NCBI GenBank assembly: GCA_963763015.1 | Contig: CAVXML010000013.1 | Span: 62,001 to 126,000, forward strand | Origin: Fodinibacter sp963763015 | Lineage (GTDB): Bacteria > Actinomycetota > Actinomycetes > Actinomycetales > Dermatophilaceae | Length of the DNA stretch: 64,000 nt | Direction: 5' to 3' | Part shown: piece by piece, positions 33,327 through 41,114 of the stretch | Position numbering within the stretch: position 1 is the stretch's first letter | Layout of the letters: every line of letters starts with the position of its first letter | Program-made: the position numbers and the translations under genes | Notes under the pieces: model-generated | The model's input: only the letters and a program-made list of their open reading frames with translations | Databases searched by the model: none | What the model was told of the DNA's origin: nothing

Positions 33327-35524
33327 CGTGGGCCGTGGGACTGGCCCTGCTCGCGGTCGCGGTCGTCGCCACCGGCGCCTGGCTGCTCGCCAGACCCCGC
33401 CCGGAGCCCTTCGAGGCCGGGGGAGCGGTCGACGGGGCCGACGACGGCGCGGACCTCGGGCCCGCGGCGGAGGACGGCGGCTGGCAGGTGCCCCCCCGCG
33501 ACGCCGATGGTTTCACGCCCCAGCTGCGCGGCTACCGGATGGACCAGGTCGACACGGTCGTCGACGCCCTGGAGCACCGCATCGCCACGCACGACCTGGC
33601 CATCGCAGCCCTCCGCGGAGGGCCGGGGCCAGAACCGGTCGTCCCGGGGGGCACGGTGCCAACCATGACGTCCAGCCCGGGAGAGCCCCGGGCGGCGACC
33701 ACGGATGCCGGTCCCGAGCCGGCGCCGGAGGACGAGCCGCCCCCCCGACCGGGTCCGGCAGCCGGCCGGACCGACACCCCGGCTGCCGGACACCCCACAC
33801 CACTGCGCCGGTCCGACCTGCTGGCACCGGCGGCCTACCTCCTGATCGCCACGCTCCTGCTGTCCGGCCTCGTGACGGACCTGCGCGGCGCATACCTCTC
33901 CCAGGGGGTCCAGGACCAGCAGGCGTTCGAGTGGTACTTCGGGGCCACCGCCCACAACCTCGCGACGCTCTCCAACCCCCTCTTCACCGACCTGCAGAAC
34001 TACCCGGCGGGCGTCAACCTCATGGCGAACGCCGCCGTCCTCGGGCTGGGCATCCCCCTCGCACCGGTCACCCTCCTCGCCGGGCCCCAGCTCACCTTCC
34101 TGCTCGTCGAGCTGCTCGGGCTGGCGCTCACGGCATCGGCGTGGTTCTGGCTGTTCCGACGGTGGATGCCGGTGCACCCGCTCGCCGCTGCGCTGGGCGC
34201 CGGCTTCGCCGGCTTCGCCCCCGGCATGGTCTCGCACGCCAACGGCCACCCCAACTTCGTGGCGCAGTTCGTCCTCCCCCTCATCGTCGACCGGGTGCTG
34301 CGCCTGCTGCACCGGGACCGGCCGGTGCGTGACGGCGTCATCCTGGGCCTGCTCGTGGCCTGGCAGGTGTTCATCGGGGAGGAGGCGCTCCTCCTCGCGG
34401 CGATCGGGATGGCCGTGGGAGGTGTGGTCCTCGTCGCGCACGGGGACGTCGAGTGGCGTCGGGTCCTGCGCGGCGTGGCCATCGGGGCGGCGGTGTGCCT
34501 GGCCGTCGTGGCCGTCCCCCTCTGGTGGCAGTTCACGGGCCCGCAGAGCTACTCCGAGATCTGGCACCCGCCGTCGGGGAACGACCTCGCGCAGCTCTGG
34601 GGCCGGGCCACCCGCAGCATCGGCGCCGACCCGTGGGCCTCGGCGGCCCTGTCGATGAACCGCACCGAGGAGAACTCCTTCTTCGGCGTCCCGTTGCTGC
34701 TCGCCGCGGCTGCCGTCGTGGTGCTGTACTGGCGCCGCCCGGTCGTCCGGGCGCTCGGGGCCGTGGCCGTCGTGGCCTGCTGGCTGTCGCTCGGTGAGGA
34801 GGTCGTCCTGAACGGGCGGCCCACCGGCATCCCGGGTCCGTGGCTCCTGGTCGACGACCTGCCGATCCTCGAGAACGTCCTGCCCACCCGGTTGGCCCTC
34901 GTCGCGGTCCCGGCGCTCGGAGCGCTCCTGGCCCTGGGGGTTGAGGCCGTCCGCTCCGCGGGCGCGGCGTATGCCGGCCACGCCGGCGCCGGGCTCGCGG
35001 TCGCCGCAGTCGCAGGAACCGTCGTCCTCCTGCCCGTCCTTCCCACACCGCTCGTCGTCGACCGGCGGCCCCCGATGCCCTCCTTCTTCGCCGACGGCAG
35101 CTGGCGCGACCACGTCGCCGAGGGCGGGTCGGTGCTCGCCGTCCCCCCCACCGCCGTCGCGGACGCGCGCGGGATGGAGTGGCAGGCGCAGGCCCGGTGG
35201 GGCTTCCCCCTCGTGGCCGGGTACTTCGTCGGTCCCGACTCCACGCCCGAACGGGGCGGCCAGTACGGAGCCACCCCGACCGCGCTCACCTCCTGGCTCG
35301 TGGGCATCTCCGAGTCCGGTGTCGCGCGGACCGCCGACGCGGCACAGGTCGAGCAGTTCCGGGAGGACCTTCGGTCCGGACGCGTCGACGCGGTGGTGCT
35401 GCCCGAGGCCCGCCCGGACGCCCCGGTGCTGCTGACCTCCGTGACGAGTGCTCTCGGAGCGCCCGAACGGACCGGCGGCGTCTACGTCTGGGACGTCAGG
35501 AGCATCACCGATGGCGCTGGCTGA
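33323..35524 (+). CDS. DivIVA-motif protein fused to a multi-pass GT-C-like membrane protein
   Basis: Protein of 733 residues. Residues 1-22 are a transmembrane helix and about 62-92 carry FTPQLRGYRMDQVDTVVDALEHRIATHD, a DivIVA-type motif. A Pro/Glu-rich linker follows to about 165, then about ten membrane helices and a C-terminal soluble part. The membrane half looks like an actinobacterial GT-C glycosyltransferase-like protein (extracytoplasmic loop QQAFEWYFGATAHNLATLSNP, HANGHPNFVAQF), with polyprenyl-sugar donors in the family. An in-frame ATG at 33665, after the DivIVA part, could give a shorter form. No frameshift or stop divides the two halves. Confidence 0.78.
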   Translation: MTWAVGLALLAVAVVATGAWLLARPRPEPFEAGGAVDGADDGADLGPAAEDGGWQVPPRDADGFTPQLRGYRMDQVDTVVDALEHRIATHDLAIAALRGGPGPEPVVPGGTVPTMTSSPGEPRAATTDAGPEPAPEDEPPPRPGPAAGRTDTPAAGHPTPLRRSDLLAPAAYLLIATLLLSGLVTDLRGAYLSQGVQDQQAFEWYFGATAHNLATLSNPLFTDLQNYPAGVNLMANAAVLGLGIPLAPVTLLAGPQLTFLLVELLGLALTASAWFWLFRRWMPVHPLAAALGAGFAGFAPGMVSHANGHPNFVAQFVLPLIVDRVLRLLHRDRPVRDGVILGLLVAWQVFIGEEALLLAAIGMAVGGVVLVAHGDVEWRRVLRGVAIGAAVCLAVVAVPLWWQFTGPQSYSEIWHPPSGNDLAQLWGRATRSIGADPWASAALSMNRTEENSFFGVPLLLAAAAVVVLYWRRPVVRALGAVAVVACWLSLGEEVVLNGRPTGIPGPWLLVDDLPILENVLPTRLALVAVPALGALLALGVEAVRSAGAAYAGHAGAGLAVAAVAGTVVLLPVLPTPLVVDRRPPMPSFFADGSWRDHVAEGGSVLAVPPTAVADARGMEWQAQARWGFPLVAGYFVGPDSTPERGGQYGATPTALTSWLVGISESGVARTADAAQVEQFREDLRSGRVDAVVLPEARPDAPVLLTSVTSALGAPERTGGVYVWDVRSITDGAG

Positions 35525-36809
35525 GGCGTCGCGCAGGGCGGAGGTCGAGCGTCCCACGCCGTTCACGTCCGCCGGCCGGCACGCCATCGGCGCCAGGGCC
35601 CTCGACCACCCGGTCCTCACGGTGCTGGTGGTCTATGCCGTGGCCCGCCTCGTGTCCCTCCTGGCCCTGTGGGTGGCCGCCACGTGGTTCCAGAACCCGG
35701 CCGGCGTGGGGCACACCGACGCGGGGTTGCAGGACATGTTCGCCCTGTGGGACAGCGCCTGGTACGAGCGCGTGGCCCGGGACGGGTACCCGGTTCCGCT
35801 GCCGGTGGACGCAGACACCGGAGCCGTCACGTACAGCGCCTGGGCCTTCTACCCGCTGTACCCCTACCTCGTGAAGGCCGTCATGTTCACCGGGATGCCG
35901 TTCACCCCGGCCGGCGTCCTGCTCAACGTCGTCCTCGGTGCTGCGGCGGCCCTCCTCATCTGGGCGGTGCTGCGCTCCGGGGTGCACGCCGACCGGCAGC
36001 CACAGCGGGAGCGGCTCGCCCTGGTCGCGGCCTGCCTGTGGTGCTTCTACCCGACCACCGCGGTGATGCTCAAGCCGTACACCGAGGCCCTCGCCGTGGT
36101 GCTCGTCGCCGGAGCCCTGATCCTCCTCCTCCGTCGCCGCTACCTCCTCGTGGCGGCGGTCGCCGTGCCACTGGGCTTCACCCGTGGCGTGGCACCGGCG
36201 CTGGCGTGCGCCGCGCTGATCCACCTCGTGGTGCGGTGGAGGGAGGACCGAGCCGCAGGCATCCGGCCGTTGGAGGGCGGAAGGGTCACCGCGGTCGTCA
36301 TGCTCGCCGCCCTGTCGGTGAGCGCCGTGGCGTGGCCGGTGGTCGCGGGCGTCGCGACCGGGGTGCCCACTGCCTTCTTCGACGTGCAGGCCGCCTGGGG
36401 GCAGCGCCCGGCGCAGGGCCCCTTCGTCCTGTGGTTCGAGTGGGCGTGGGAGCGCAAGGGTGCCGCCGGCGTGCTCGTGCTCGTGGCCCTGCTCGGAACC
36501 TACGTCGCACTCGTCCTCGGGCGCCACGGGCGGTGGATCTCGATCGAGGCCCGGGCGTGGGCGCTGGCGTACCCCCTCTACCTGTTCGCCGTGGTGCGAC
36601 CCATCACGAGCATGTGGCGGTTCCTCCTGCTGGACTTCCCGATCGCGGCCCTCGTGGCGTCGGTCGCCATGCGCACCGCGAACGGCCAGAGCGTCGTCCC
36701 GCACTGGCGGCGGCGCGTCGCGGTCGTGCTCGCGGTGCTGGTCGCGGGGGTGTTCTGGTGGACGTGCGCGTTCCTCGTCTACACCCCGTGGGGCTCCTTC
36801 CCTCCCTAG
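35511..36809 (+). CDS. PIG-V-like GT-C mannosyltransferase
   Basis: Multi-pass membrane protein of 432 residues. The luminal motif ALWDSAWYERVARDGYP after the first helix matches the WD-x-x-W/F...I/V-A-x-x-GY signature of PIG-V-type mannosyltransferases; YSAWAFYPLYPYLVK and FYPTTAVMLKPYTEALAV follow in family order. A polyprenyl-phosphate mannose donor on the outer face is expected. ATG 35511 overlaps the preceding gene by 14 nt. The acceptor (lipid, protein or wall glycan) is unknown. Confidence 0.82.
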   Translation: MALAEASRRAEVERPTPFTSAGRHAIGARALDHPVLTVLVVYAVARLVSLLALWVAATWFQNPAGVGHTDAGLQDMFALWDSAWYERVARDGYPVPLPVDADTGAVTYSAWAFYPLYPYLVKAVMFTGMPFTPAGVLLNVVLGAAAALLIWAVLRSGVHADRQPQRERLALVAACLWCFYPTTAVMLKPYTEALAVVLVAGALILLLRRRYLLVAAVAVPLGFTRGVAPALACAALIHLVVRWREDRAAGIRPLEGGRVTAVVMLAALSVSAVAWPVVAGVATGVPTAFFDVQAAWGQRPAQGPFVLWFEWAWERKGAAGVLVLVALLGTYVALVLGRHGRWISIEARAWALAYPLYLFAVVRPITSMWRFLLLDFPIAALVASVAMRTANGQSVVPHWRRRVAVVLAVLVAGVFWWTCAFLVYTPWGSFPP

Positions 36810-36851
36810 GCCGTTCGAGGCCGCAGATTTCGCGCAGTCGTGGGCCTACGG

Positions 36852-36857
36852 GATAAT
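36852..36857 (+). promoter_or_regulatory. -10 box GATAAT of the DUF3117 gene
   Basis: GATAAT at 36852-36857 is about 80 nt before ATG 36938, giving a leader of roughly 70 nt with GAGGAAGG close to the start. One of the few leadered genes in the window. Confidence 0.5.
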
Positions 36858-36937
36858 GGAGCCAGCGCGACCGTCCGGCGTCGGGCACCACGCGGCGCGC
36901 GAACACCCGCACCCGCGGCGAGGAAGGGATTTCAGCC

Positions 36938-37111
36938 ATGGCGGCAATGAAGCCGAGGACGGGCGACGGCCCGCTCGAGGTCACCAAGGAAGGTCGTGGC
37001 ATCGTGCTGCGCATGCCCCTCGAGGGCGGCGGCCGGCTCGTCGTCGAGATGACCCCTGATGAGGTGCGAGCGCTCGGCGAGGCCATCGACAACTGCGAGG
37101 GCCTGAAGTAG
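36938..37111 (+). CDS. DUF3117 domain protein
   Basis: Complete 57-residue protein too short for most gene finders. The sequence MAAMKPRTGDGPLEVTKEGR and the RMPLEGGGRLVVEMTPDEVRALGEAI end are close to a family-wide consensus conserved across actinobacteria. Function unknown. A ribosome-binding site GAGGAAGG precedes ATG 36938 and a strong palindromic terminator follows 22 nt after the stop, so it is a monocistronic, probably well expressed gene. Confidence 0.92.
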   Translation: MAAMKPRTGDGPLEVTKEGRGIVLRMPLEGGGRLVVEMTPDEVRALGEAIDNCEGLK

Positions 37112-37132
37112 CCGCCGTCCACGACTGCTCCG

Positions 37133-37162
37133 ACGGGGCCCCCACCGCGGTGGGGGCCCCGT
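37133..37162. terminator. 30-bp perfect palindrome after DUF3117
   Basis: The half-site ACGGGGCCCCCACCG (37133-37147) is followed directly by its reverse complement (37148-37162). All-GC stem with no T-run, typical of actinobacterial intrinsic terminators. Confidence 0.75.
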
Positions 37163-37225
37163 CACCCGTCCCGGCCCCGCACCTGCACGCCGCTGGGCGG
37201 CTGCCCCGGCCGTGGTGGAGGTCGG

Positions 37226-37231
37226 TAGGGT
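37226..37231 (+). promoter_or_regulatory. -10 box TAGGGT of the leucyl aminopeptidase gene, leaderless
   Basis: TAGGGT is 6 nt before GTG 37238. Confidence 0.6.
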
Positions 37232-37237
37232 CGCCGG

Positions 37238-38755
37238 GTGCCTGACGACCCCATCCTGAACCCCCGCACGTCCGCGTGGGGCGTCAGTCCCACGAGCGAG
37301 ACCGCCTTGGGCGCACTGCGGCCCGGTGACGCCCGAGATGCCGTGCTGGTCGCCGCCCTCGGGGACGCAGGGGTCGCCGGTCTGCGCGCCGCCCTGACCA
37401 CGCTGGGCCTGGACGCCGACGACGTGCTTGCGACGCACGAGCCGAGCGCCTCGGCCGGCGCGGTCACCCCGATGCCCTTGCGGCCGGGCGGGCATGCCGT
37501 GCGCCGCGTGCTCGCCGTCGGGGTCGGTGACGGCTCCCCCTCGTCCTGGCGGACCGCGGGCGCCGCCGTCGGACGCGCCTGCCGAGGGTGCTCCGTGGTG
37601 GTCCACGCCGTCGGCGAGGACGCGGACGGAACCCGGATGGCCGCGTACGTGGAGGGTGCCGTGCTCGGGTCGTGGGCGTCGCCGCGGTGGACCGGTCAGG
37701 GCGCGGTCGCGGGCGCCGAGCCCGCCCGCACGGCGGTCGTCGCGGGATCCGTGGACCCGCAGGTGGTGGCGCGAGCGGCGACGAGGGCTCGTGCCCAGCT
37801 CGTCGCGCGAGGGCTGGCGGTGACACCGTCGAACACCAAGAACCCGGCCTGGTTGGCACGCCAGGCCTCCGTCGCCGCCCGTCGGTCGGGCCTGGACGTG
37901 ACGGTGTGGGACGACCGGGCCCTGCGCCGTGACGGCTTCGGCGGCATCCTCGCCGTGGGGCAGGGGTCCGCCACCCCACCCCGGCTGGTGCGGCTCGACC
38001 ACGAGCCGCCCGGGGCGACCGCCGGAACCCCGAGGGTGGTCCTCGTGGGCAAGGGCATCACGTTCGACACCGGTGGGCTCCAGGTGAAGCCGGTCGACGC
38101 GATGGTCGGCATGAAGACCGACATGTCGGGTGCGGCGGTCGTCCTCGCCGTCCTGTCGGCATGTGCCGAGCTCGAGGTCCCGGTCCGGGTGACCGGCCTG
38201 CTCGCCCTCGCCGAGAACGCCGTGGGTGGTGCGTCGTACCGGCCGGGCGACGTCGTGACGCAGTACGGCGGACGGACCGTCGAGATCGGGAACACCGACG
38301 CCGAGGGGCGCATCGTGCTCGCCGACGCGCTTGCGTACGCCGACGTGCACCTCGACCCGCAGTGGCTCGTCGACGTCGCAACCCTGACCGGTGCGGCCCG
38401 CATCGCCCTCGGACGAGTCGCCGCACCGGTGTTCTCCACGGACCCGTCCCTCGCCGACGCGCTGGTCCGCGCAGGGGCGACGACTGGTGAGACGCTGTGG
38501 CCGATGCCGCTGGCGGAGACCTACCGTCGAGGCCTGGACTCCGACGTCGCCGACCTCACGCACATCTCACCGGACGGCGCCGCGGGCGCCGTCACGGCGG
38601 CGCTGTTCCTGCGCGAGTTCGTCGGGGAGCGCAGGTGGGCCCACCTCGACATCGCGGGGCCGGGTCGTTCGGACGTCGACGCCGGGATCACCGCCAAGGG
38701 GGCGACAGGGTTCGGGACACGACTGCTGCTGCGGTGGCTGGAGGAGATGGCATGA
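37238..38755 (+). CDS. pepA: Leucyl aminopeptidase (M17)
   Basis: Cytosolic M17 aminopeptidase of 505 residues, removing N-terminal residues from peptides with two metal ions. The catalytic half has the metal and active-site Lys in VGKGITFDTGGLQVKP, the MKTDMSGAA block and the M17 signature NTDAEGRIVLADAL. The N-terminal half (to about 190) is the variable macro-type domain. The start is GTG 37238 and its stop overlaps the next gene (ATGA). Preceding DUF3117 has its own terminator. Confidence 0.93.
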   Translation: MPDDPILNPRTSAWGVSPTSETALGALRPGDARDAVLVAALGDAGVAGLRAALTTLGLDADDVLATHEPSASAGAVTPMPLRPGGHAVRRVLAVGVGDGSPSSWRTAGAAVGRACRGCSVVVHAVGEDADGTRMAAYVEGAVLGSWASPRWTGQGAVAGAEPARTAVVAGSVDPQVVARAATRARAQLVARGLAVTPSNTKNPAWLARQASVAARRSGLDVTVWDDRALRRDGFGGILAVGQGSATPPRLVRLDHEPPGATAGTPRVVLVGKGITFDTGGLQVKPVDAMVGMKTDMSGAAVVLAVLSACAELEVPVRVTGLLALAENAVGGASYRPGDVVTQYGGRTVEIGNTDAEGRIVLADALAYADVHLDPQWLVDVATLTGAARIALGRVAAPVFSTDPSLADALVRAGATTGETLWPMPLAETYRRGLDSDVADLTHISPDGAAGAVTAALFLREFVGERRWAHLDIAGPGRSDVDAGITAKGATGFGTRLLLRWLEEMA

Positions 38756-39108
38756 ACGCCGGGTACGGACTGACCGTGCGGTGGTCGCTGACGAACGCGC
38801 CTGAGGGTGTGGCGGACCAGCTGCGGGAGTACGTCGTCGGCACGTCCATCGCGCGCTTCATGTTCCTCGACGGCCTCGCCTTCAAGGTGTGGCGCATGCG
38901 CGAGGGGGAGTGGTTCGAGGGGACGTACGTCTTCGACAGCGAGCAGGACCGCAGGCACTTCCGTGAGGGCTTCGAGCCGGGTGCGGAGCAGGCTACCGGC
39001 AGCGCGATCGTCGGCTCGCCCCCCGTGCTCCTCGAGGACTGGGAGGTCGTCGCGATCGCCGAGGGACCGGCCGGGTTCCGGCGGGGGGCGGGCCCGGACG
39101 TCAGCTGA
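38752..39108 (+). CDS. YdhR-like dimeric alpha/beta-barrel protein
   Basis: Protein of 118 residues. The stretch LDGLAFKVWRMREGEWFEGTYVFDSEQDRRHF resembles the PGLIWKIW...GGIYLFEDE core of the E. coli YdhR family, a putative monooxygenase fold without metal. ATG 38752 overlaps the aminopeptidase stop by 4 nt, so the two are translationally coupled. Function unknown; the functional link with the peptidase is unclear. Confidence 0.65.
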   Translation: MNAGYGLTVRWSLTNAPEGVADQLREYVVGTSIARFMFLDGLAFKVWRMREGEWFEGTYVFDSEQDRRHFREGFEPGAEQATGSAIVGSPPVLLEDWEVVAIAEGPAGFRRGAGPDVS

Positions 39109-39115
39109 CCCGCGT

Positions 39116-39154
39116 CGTGAGGTGACTCCGGCGTGAGGTGACTCCGGCGTGAGG
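39116..39154. repeat. Tandem 16-bp repeat, 2.4 copies
   Basis: CGTGAGGTGACTCCGG occurs at 39116-39131 and exactly again at 39132-39147, followed by a partial CGTGAGG. It lies in the gap between two converging genes, so it is probably a local duplication with no coding effect. Confidence 0.85.
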
Positions 39155-39160
39155 CCAGTG

Positions 39161-39796
39161 TCAGCGCTTGACGGCGACGAGCAGGCCGTCGCTCACCGGG
39201 AGGAGGGCGGGCACGAGGTCCTCGTGGTCCCGCAGGCTCTTGCCGAGGTGACGCAGGGTGGTCGTCGTCGCGTCGCGGGCGGTGGGGTCGGCCACCTTGT
39301 CGTGCCACAGCATGTTGTCCATGGCGAGCACGCCGCCGGACCGAAGCAGGCGCACGGCGTGCTCGACGTAGGTGGGGTAGCCGTCCTTGTCGGCGTCGAC
39401 CAGCACGAGGTCGTAGGCGCCGTCCGCCATCCGCGGCAGCACGTCGCCCGCCGCCCCGGTGATCACGCGGGTCCGCTGGTGGGCATAGCCCGCCGCGGCG
39501 TACGCCTCACGGGCGGCCTGCTGGTGCTCCGCGGAGGAGTCGATGGTCGTGAGCACGCCGTCCTCCGGCATCCCGGAGAGGAGCCACAGGCCGGACGTCC
39601 CCGCGCCGGTGCCCACCTCGACCACGTGGCGGGCCTGCACGGCCGCGGCCACGAACCGGAGCGCGGCCCCCGCTCCCGTACCGACCGGCGTGGCCGCTCC
39701 CAGCTCGATGCCCCGGCGCCGGGCCGCCTCGACCACCTCAGGCTCGGGCACGAACTCCTCGGCGTAGGTCCAGCTGGCCGGCTTGAGTGCGCTCAT
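39161..39796 (-). CDS. SAM-dependent O-methyltransferase (catechol-OMT type)
   Basis: Class I methyltransferase of 211 residues. The SAM site is VVEVGTGAGTSGLWLL (58-73) and acidic TIDSSAEH; the metal-dependent catechol-type motif LVLVDADKDGYPTYV contains the divalent-metal Asp. Substrate is a small ortho-diphenol or similar. ATG 39796 has TAGGGT 6 nt upstream. It is divergent from sigE; a methyltransferase beside sigE is usual in actinobacteria. Confidence 0.9.
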   Translation of the reverse strand: MSALKPASWTYAEEFVPEPEVVEAARRRGIELGAATPVGTGAGAALRFVAAAVQARHVVEVGTGAGTSGLWLLSGMPEDGVLTTIDSSAEHQQAAREAYAAAGYAHQRTRVITGAAGDVLPRMADGAYDLVLVDADKDGYPTYVEHAVRLLRSGGVLAMDNMLWHDKVADPTARDATTTTLRHLGKSLRDHEDLVPALLPVSDGLLVAVKR

Positions 39797-39802
39797 GCGC
39801 CA

Positions 39803-39808
39803 ACCCTA
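39803..39808 (-). promoter_or_regulatory. -10 box TAGGGT of the O-methyltransferase, leaderless
   Basis: On the minus strand TAGGGT is followed by 6 nt and ATG 39796. Confidence 0.6.
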
Positions 39809-39868
39809 GGGCTCGCCGGTGCGGACCGCGGAGCGGAGACGCGTTCCCAGCGTGCGTTCAGGTAATCC

Positions 39869-39895
39869 GGGAACATTTCACGGGTTCGGCGCGTA
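39869..39895 (+). promoter_or_regulatory. ECF-type (SigE) promoter of the sigE operon
   Basis: GGGAAC (39869-39874) and CGTA (39892-39895) are spaced by 17 nt, matching the ECF SigE-type layout GGGAAC-N16/17-cGTT with one deviation. The expected start point is only a few nt before ATG 39907. This suggests autoregulation. Confidence 0.5.
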
Positions 39896-39906
39896 GGCAT
39901 GGATAC

Positions 39907-40557
39907 ATGAGCGCCATGGTCACGGAACAGCCGATGAGGTCGACGGATGCCGCCGCGGGCGGTGTGACGCCGGCTGCCGGCTGGGTTCCCCCGACCTGGG
40001 AAGAGGTCGTGGAGCAGCACTCGGCGCGCGTGTACCGCCTCGCCTACCGGCTCACCGGCAACGTCCACGACGCCGAGGACCTGACCCAGGACGTCTTCGT
40101 GCGCGTCTTCCGGTCGCTGCACACCTACCAGCCGGGCACCTTCGAGGGGTGGCTGCACCGCATCACGACCAACGTCTTCCTCGACAAGATGCGCCGCAAG
40201 CAGCGCATCCGTTTCGACGCGCTCTCGGACGAGTCCGCCGCTCGGCTGCCGAGCCGCGGCCCCGGCCCGGAGCAGAGCTACCACGACGCCCACTTCGACG
40301 CCGACGTCCAGCGAGCGCTGGACGCACTCTCGCCGGACTTCCGCGCAGCCGTCGTGCTGTGCGACATCGAGGGCCTGTCCTACGAGGAGGTCGCCGCGAC
40401 CCTCGGCATCAAGCTCGGCACCGTCCGTTCGCGCATCCACCGTGGGCGGGCCCAGCTGCGCGAGGCGCTCGCCCACCGCGCGCCCCAGCCCGCCACCGCC
40501 TCGCCCGCCCCGACCCGGGGGCGGATCGTCCGTCGCCCCGCCGCAGGCACCGTATGA
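39907..40557 (+). CDS. sigE: ECF RNA polymerase sigma factor SigE
   Basis: ECF sigma factor of 216 residues that directs envelope and surface-stress genes. Region 2 is YRLAYRLTGNVHDAEDLTQDVFVRVFRSLHTYQPGTFEGWLHRI; region 4 is LSPDFRAAVVLCDIEGLSYEEVAATLGIKLGTVRSRIHRGRAQL. The anti-sigma factor and HtrA protease follow with 4-nt overlaps, the SigE-RseA-HtrA order of mycobacteria. ATG 39907 is first in frame after the promoter; ATG 39916 is an alternative. Confidence 0.93.
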   Translation: MSAMVTEQPMRSTDAAAGGVTPAAGWVPPTWEEVVEQHSARVYRLAYRLTGNVHDAEDLTQDVFVRVFRSLHTYQPGTFEGWLHRITTNVFLDKMRRKQRIRFDALSDESAARLPSRGPGPEQSYHDAHFDADVQRALDALSPDFRAAVVLCDIEGLSYEEVAATLGIKLGTVRSRIHRGRAQLREALAHRAPQPATASPAPTRGRIVRRPAAGTV

Positions 40558-41114
40558 CCGACGCCATGCGCGTGCGCTGCCTCGGCGACGAGCTCCCCGA
40601 GTACGCCGCCGGCCGGCTGTCGGTGGACCGGCAGTGGGCCTGGGACCGTCACCTCGTGGCCTGCCAGGTGTGCGCCCATGCCGTCGCCCAGGAACGGCGT
40701 CTTCGCAGTGTGCTCGCCGGCGCCCCGTCGATGCCGGGCGACCTGCGGTCCTCGCTCCTGGCGCTCGGTAGGGACCTGGCCTCCCGAACGGGTGACCCAG
40801 CCGCGGTCGCACACCCCTCGCCGCTCGCCCTGCTCGCGCCGAGTGCCCCCCCGTGCCACCGGAGCGCACTGCGGGCGACGGTCGTCGCCGCCGCCGCGGC
40901 GGGCGTCTCCGCTGCCGCCGCCTGGAGCCTCACCGTCATCGGTTCGCCCGCCGTGGCCCGGACCGGCGTGGCCACGACCACGGTTCCGGCGGTGCAGCCC
41001 GTGACCGCGCCCACGACGCCCGGACCGGCCATCGGCAGCGCGGTGGCAACCCTCGGCCTGACCCGTCCCGTCGTACTGACGCGGGTCGGCGAAGGGGCAG
41101 AATCGACCCCATGA
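40554..41114 (+). CDS. rseA: Zinc-finger anti-sigma factor (RseA-like)
   Basis: Anti-sigma factor of 186 residues. The ZAS motif H-x3-C-x2-C is His33, Cys37, Cys40 in RHLVACQVC, followed by a helix. A transmembrane helix LRATVVAAAAAGVSAAAAWSLTVI lies at about 103-126 and a short extracytoplasmic Thr/Pro-rich tail follows. It would sequester SigE at the membrane and be cleared under oxidative or envelope stress. ATG 40554 overlaps the sigE stop. Symbol by operon context. Confidence 0.88.
   Translation: MTDAMRVRCLGDELPEYAAGRLSVDRQWAWDRHLVACQVCAHAVAQERRLRSVLAGAPSMPGDLRSSLLALGRDLASRTGDPAAVAHPSPLALLAPSAPPCHRSALRATVVAAAAAGVSAAAAWSLTVIGSPAVARTGVATTTVPAVQPVTAPTTPGPAIGSAVATLGLTRPVVLTRVGEGAESTP

Noticed and set aside
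32384..35620. 1078-codon open frame on the minus strand
   Set aside because: Lies antisense to the LOG, DivIVA, SRPBCC and GT-C-like genes, which have clear motifs; the antisense text has none.
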